From Thermoplasmata archaeon (lineage in GTDB: Archaea; Thermoplasmatota; Thermoplasmata; UBA184): a stretch of DNA of 12,781 nucleotides. This document shows positions 12,028-12,781 of this stretch, piece after piece. The notes under the pieces are model-generated. The model saw only the letters and a list, made by a program, of their open reading frames with translations, was not told the DNA's origin and made no database searches. Positions within the stretch are counted from its first letter, which is position 1, and every line of letters starts with the position of its first letter. Made by a program: the position numbers and the translations under genes. The stretch covers positions 1-12,781 of the forward strand of contig JAKAVH010000271.1 in NCBI GenBank assembly GCA_021827545.1. The letters are read 5' to 3'.

Positions 12028-12781
12028 CTAGCGCGCTCCCCGGGAGGCGCCCTGACGCTCTAGGAAGCGGCCGAGCCGTACCATCCCTTCGTCCAGGCGG
12101 TCGAGCGAGCTTGAGTAGGAGATGCGCACGTGGCGTTCTCCGGACGGCCCGAAGGAAACCCCGGGAACGAGGGCGAGGTGCTCTTCCTCGAGCAGGCGCA
12201 ACGCGAAGTCGGTCGAGGAGAGCGGGAGTTCGTAGCGGGGGAAGACATAGAACGCTCCCTCGGGCCGGGTGTAAGAGAGCCCGGGAAGGTCGTCGAGTCG
12301 GGAGAGCAGGTGGTCCCGGCGCTCGCGAAACTTCTCGCGAAACCGGGCCTCGTCGGGCCCCGCGTTCTGGAGGGCCCAGAGCGCGGCCCGCTGCACGAAC
12401 GGGGGCAGGCAGGTGAGCGTGTGCTCCATCACCTTGACGAGCCGGGCCCGGGTCTCCGGGGGGGCCACCGCGTAGCCCGCCCGCCAGCCGGTCATCGCGT
12501 AGACCTTGGAGAAGCTCCCGATGGTGATCACCGGGACCGAACCCGCCGCCTCTCGGGCCGGCGGGACGTGCGTCCCCTCGTAGATCAGCGATTCGTAGGT
12601 CTCGTCGCTCACGACCGTGAGCCGGTGGCGTCGCGCAACCTCGAGCGCCGCCCGCACCTCGCTCGTCCGCATCACGCGGCCGGTGGGATTTGCGGGGGAG
12701 ACCAGGATCAAGAGTCGGCTCTTCGGGGAGATCGCGCGTTCCAGGGCCTCGGGGTCGAGGGCGAACTCGCGCCCCAGCGGG
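12028..12781 (-). CDS. class I/II aminotransferase, 5' end outside the window
   Basis: The C-terminal 250 residues of a fold-type I PLP aminotransferase of the aspartate/aromatic type; the frame stays open to the right edge. Counting from the first complete codon, the visible chain starts PLGREFALDPEALERAISPK. It then shows LILVSPANPTGRV (24-36, with the Asn that contacts PLP), VVSDETYESLIYEG (56-69, Asp59 and Tyr62) and ITIGSFSKVYAMTGWRAGY (85-103, with Lys92 forming the Schiff base). The conserved Arg for the substrate carboxylate is in HVRISYSSS near the end. It catalyses amino-group transfer between an amino acid and a 2-oxo acid, probably 2-oxoglutarate. Substrate (Asp, aromatic, Ala or kynurenine) is undetermined. 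The TTG at 12711 is internal, not a start. It precedes the cyclase and SDR genes on the same strand. Confidence 0.95.
   Translation of the reverse strand, partial: PLGREFALDPEALERAISPKSRLLILVSPANPTGRVMRTSEVRAALEVARRHRLTVVSDETYESLIYEGTHVPPAREAAGSVPVITIGSFSKVYAMTGWRAGYAVAPPETRARLVKVMEHTLTCLPPFVQRAALWALQNAGPDEARFREKFRERRDHLLSRLDDLPGLSYTRPEGAFYVFPRYELPLSSTDFALRLLEEEHLALVPGVSFGPSGERHVRISYSSSLDRLDEGMVRLGRFLERQGASRGAR

Overview
The window is high-GC archaeal DNA. The case rests on a group II chaperonin (thermosome) gene, a tRNA gene with a bulge-helix-bulge intron, a cis-prenyltransferase with archaeal-style motifs, and A/T-rich TATA-like boxes about 24-27 bases upstream of many start codons, which is the leaderless arrangement of archaea. 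The short three-TM protein and general gene style would fit a high-GC member of the Thermoplasmatota or a related euryarchaeal lineage, but that placement is an inference.

Layout. At 108-213 lies a tRNA-Asp(GTC) whose cloverleaf closes only if a 33-base intron in the T loop (167-199) is removed. It is followed by a cis-prenyl diphosphate synthase (283-1098), a small three-TM protein with a Pro-rich tail (1275-1799), the thermosome subunit (2072-3742) with a clear TATA box and a dyad at the transcript start, a strong GC hairpin (3788-3810), and a calcineurin-like phosphoesterase (3868-4824). Convergent with that, on the minus strand, are a nucleotidyltransferase-fold protein of unknown role (4833-5864) and a 12-TM APC-type amino acid permease (5915-7576).

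The permease is divergent from a cystathionine gamma-synthase/lyase-family PLP enzyme (7813-8952). The 236-base gap between them holds a TATA box and a perfect 17-bp operator-like palindrome. An IS630-family insertion sequence (8950-10092, 13-bp matching ends including CTAG, TA duplication) sits exactly in the stop codon of the PLP enzyme and leaves it a TAG stop. Its transposase is split by a -1 frame change. Without the insertion the PLP gene would lie 45 bases ahead of a small cupin (10139-10495).

The last part, all minus strand, reads from the right edge: a class I/II aminotransferase (5' end outside the window), a cyclase/kynurenine-formamidase-like metal hydrolase (11320-11979) and an SDR-fold protein lacking the usual Tyr-x-x-x-Lys (10512-11306). 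The second half of the window is thus mostly amino acid transport and metabolism: permease, sulfur amino acid PLP enzyme, aminotransferase, and amide/lactone hydrolase. The exact substrates cannot be read from sequence. No CRISPR array, toxin-antitoxin pair or recognisable new defence system was seen. The most unusual item is the T-loop intron of the tRNA, followed by the stop-codon-sharing IS insertion.
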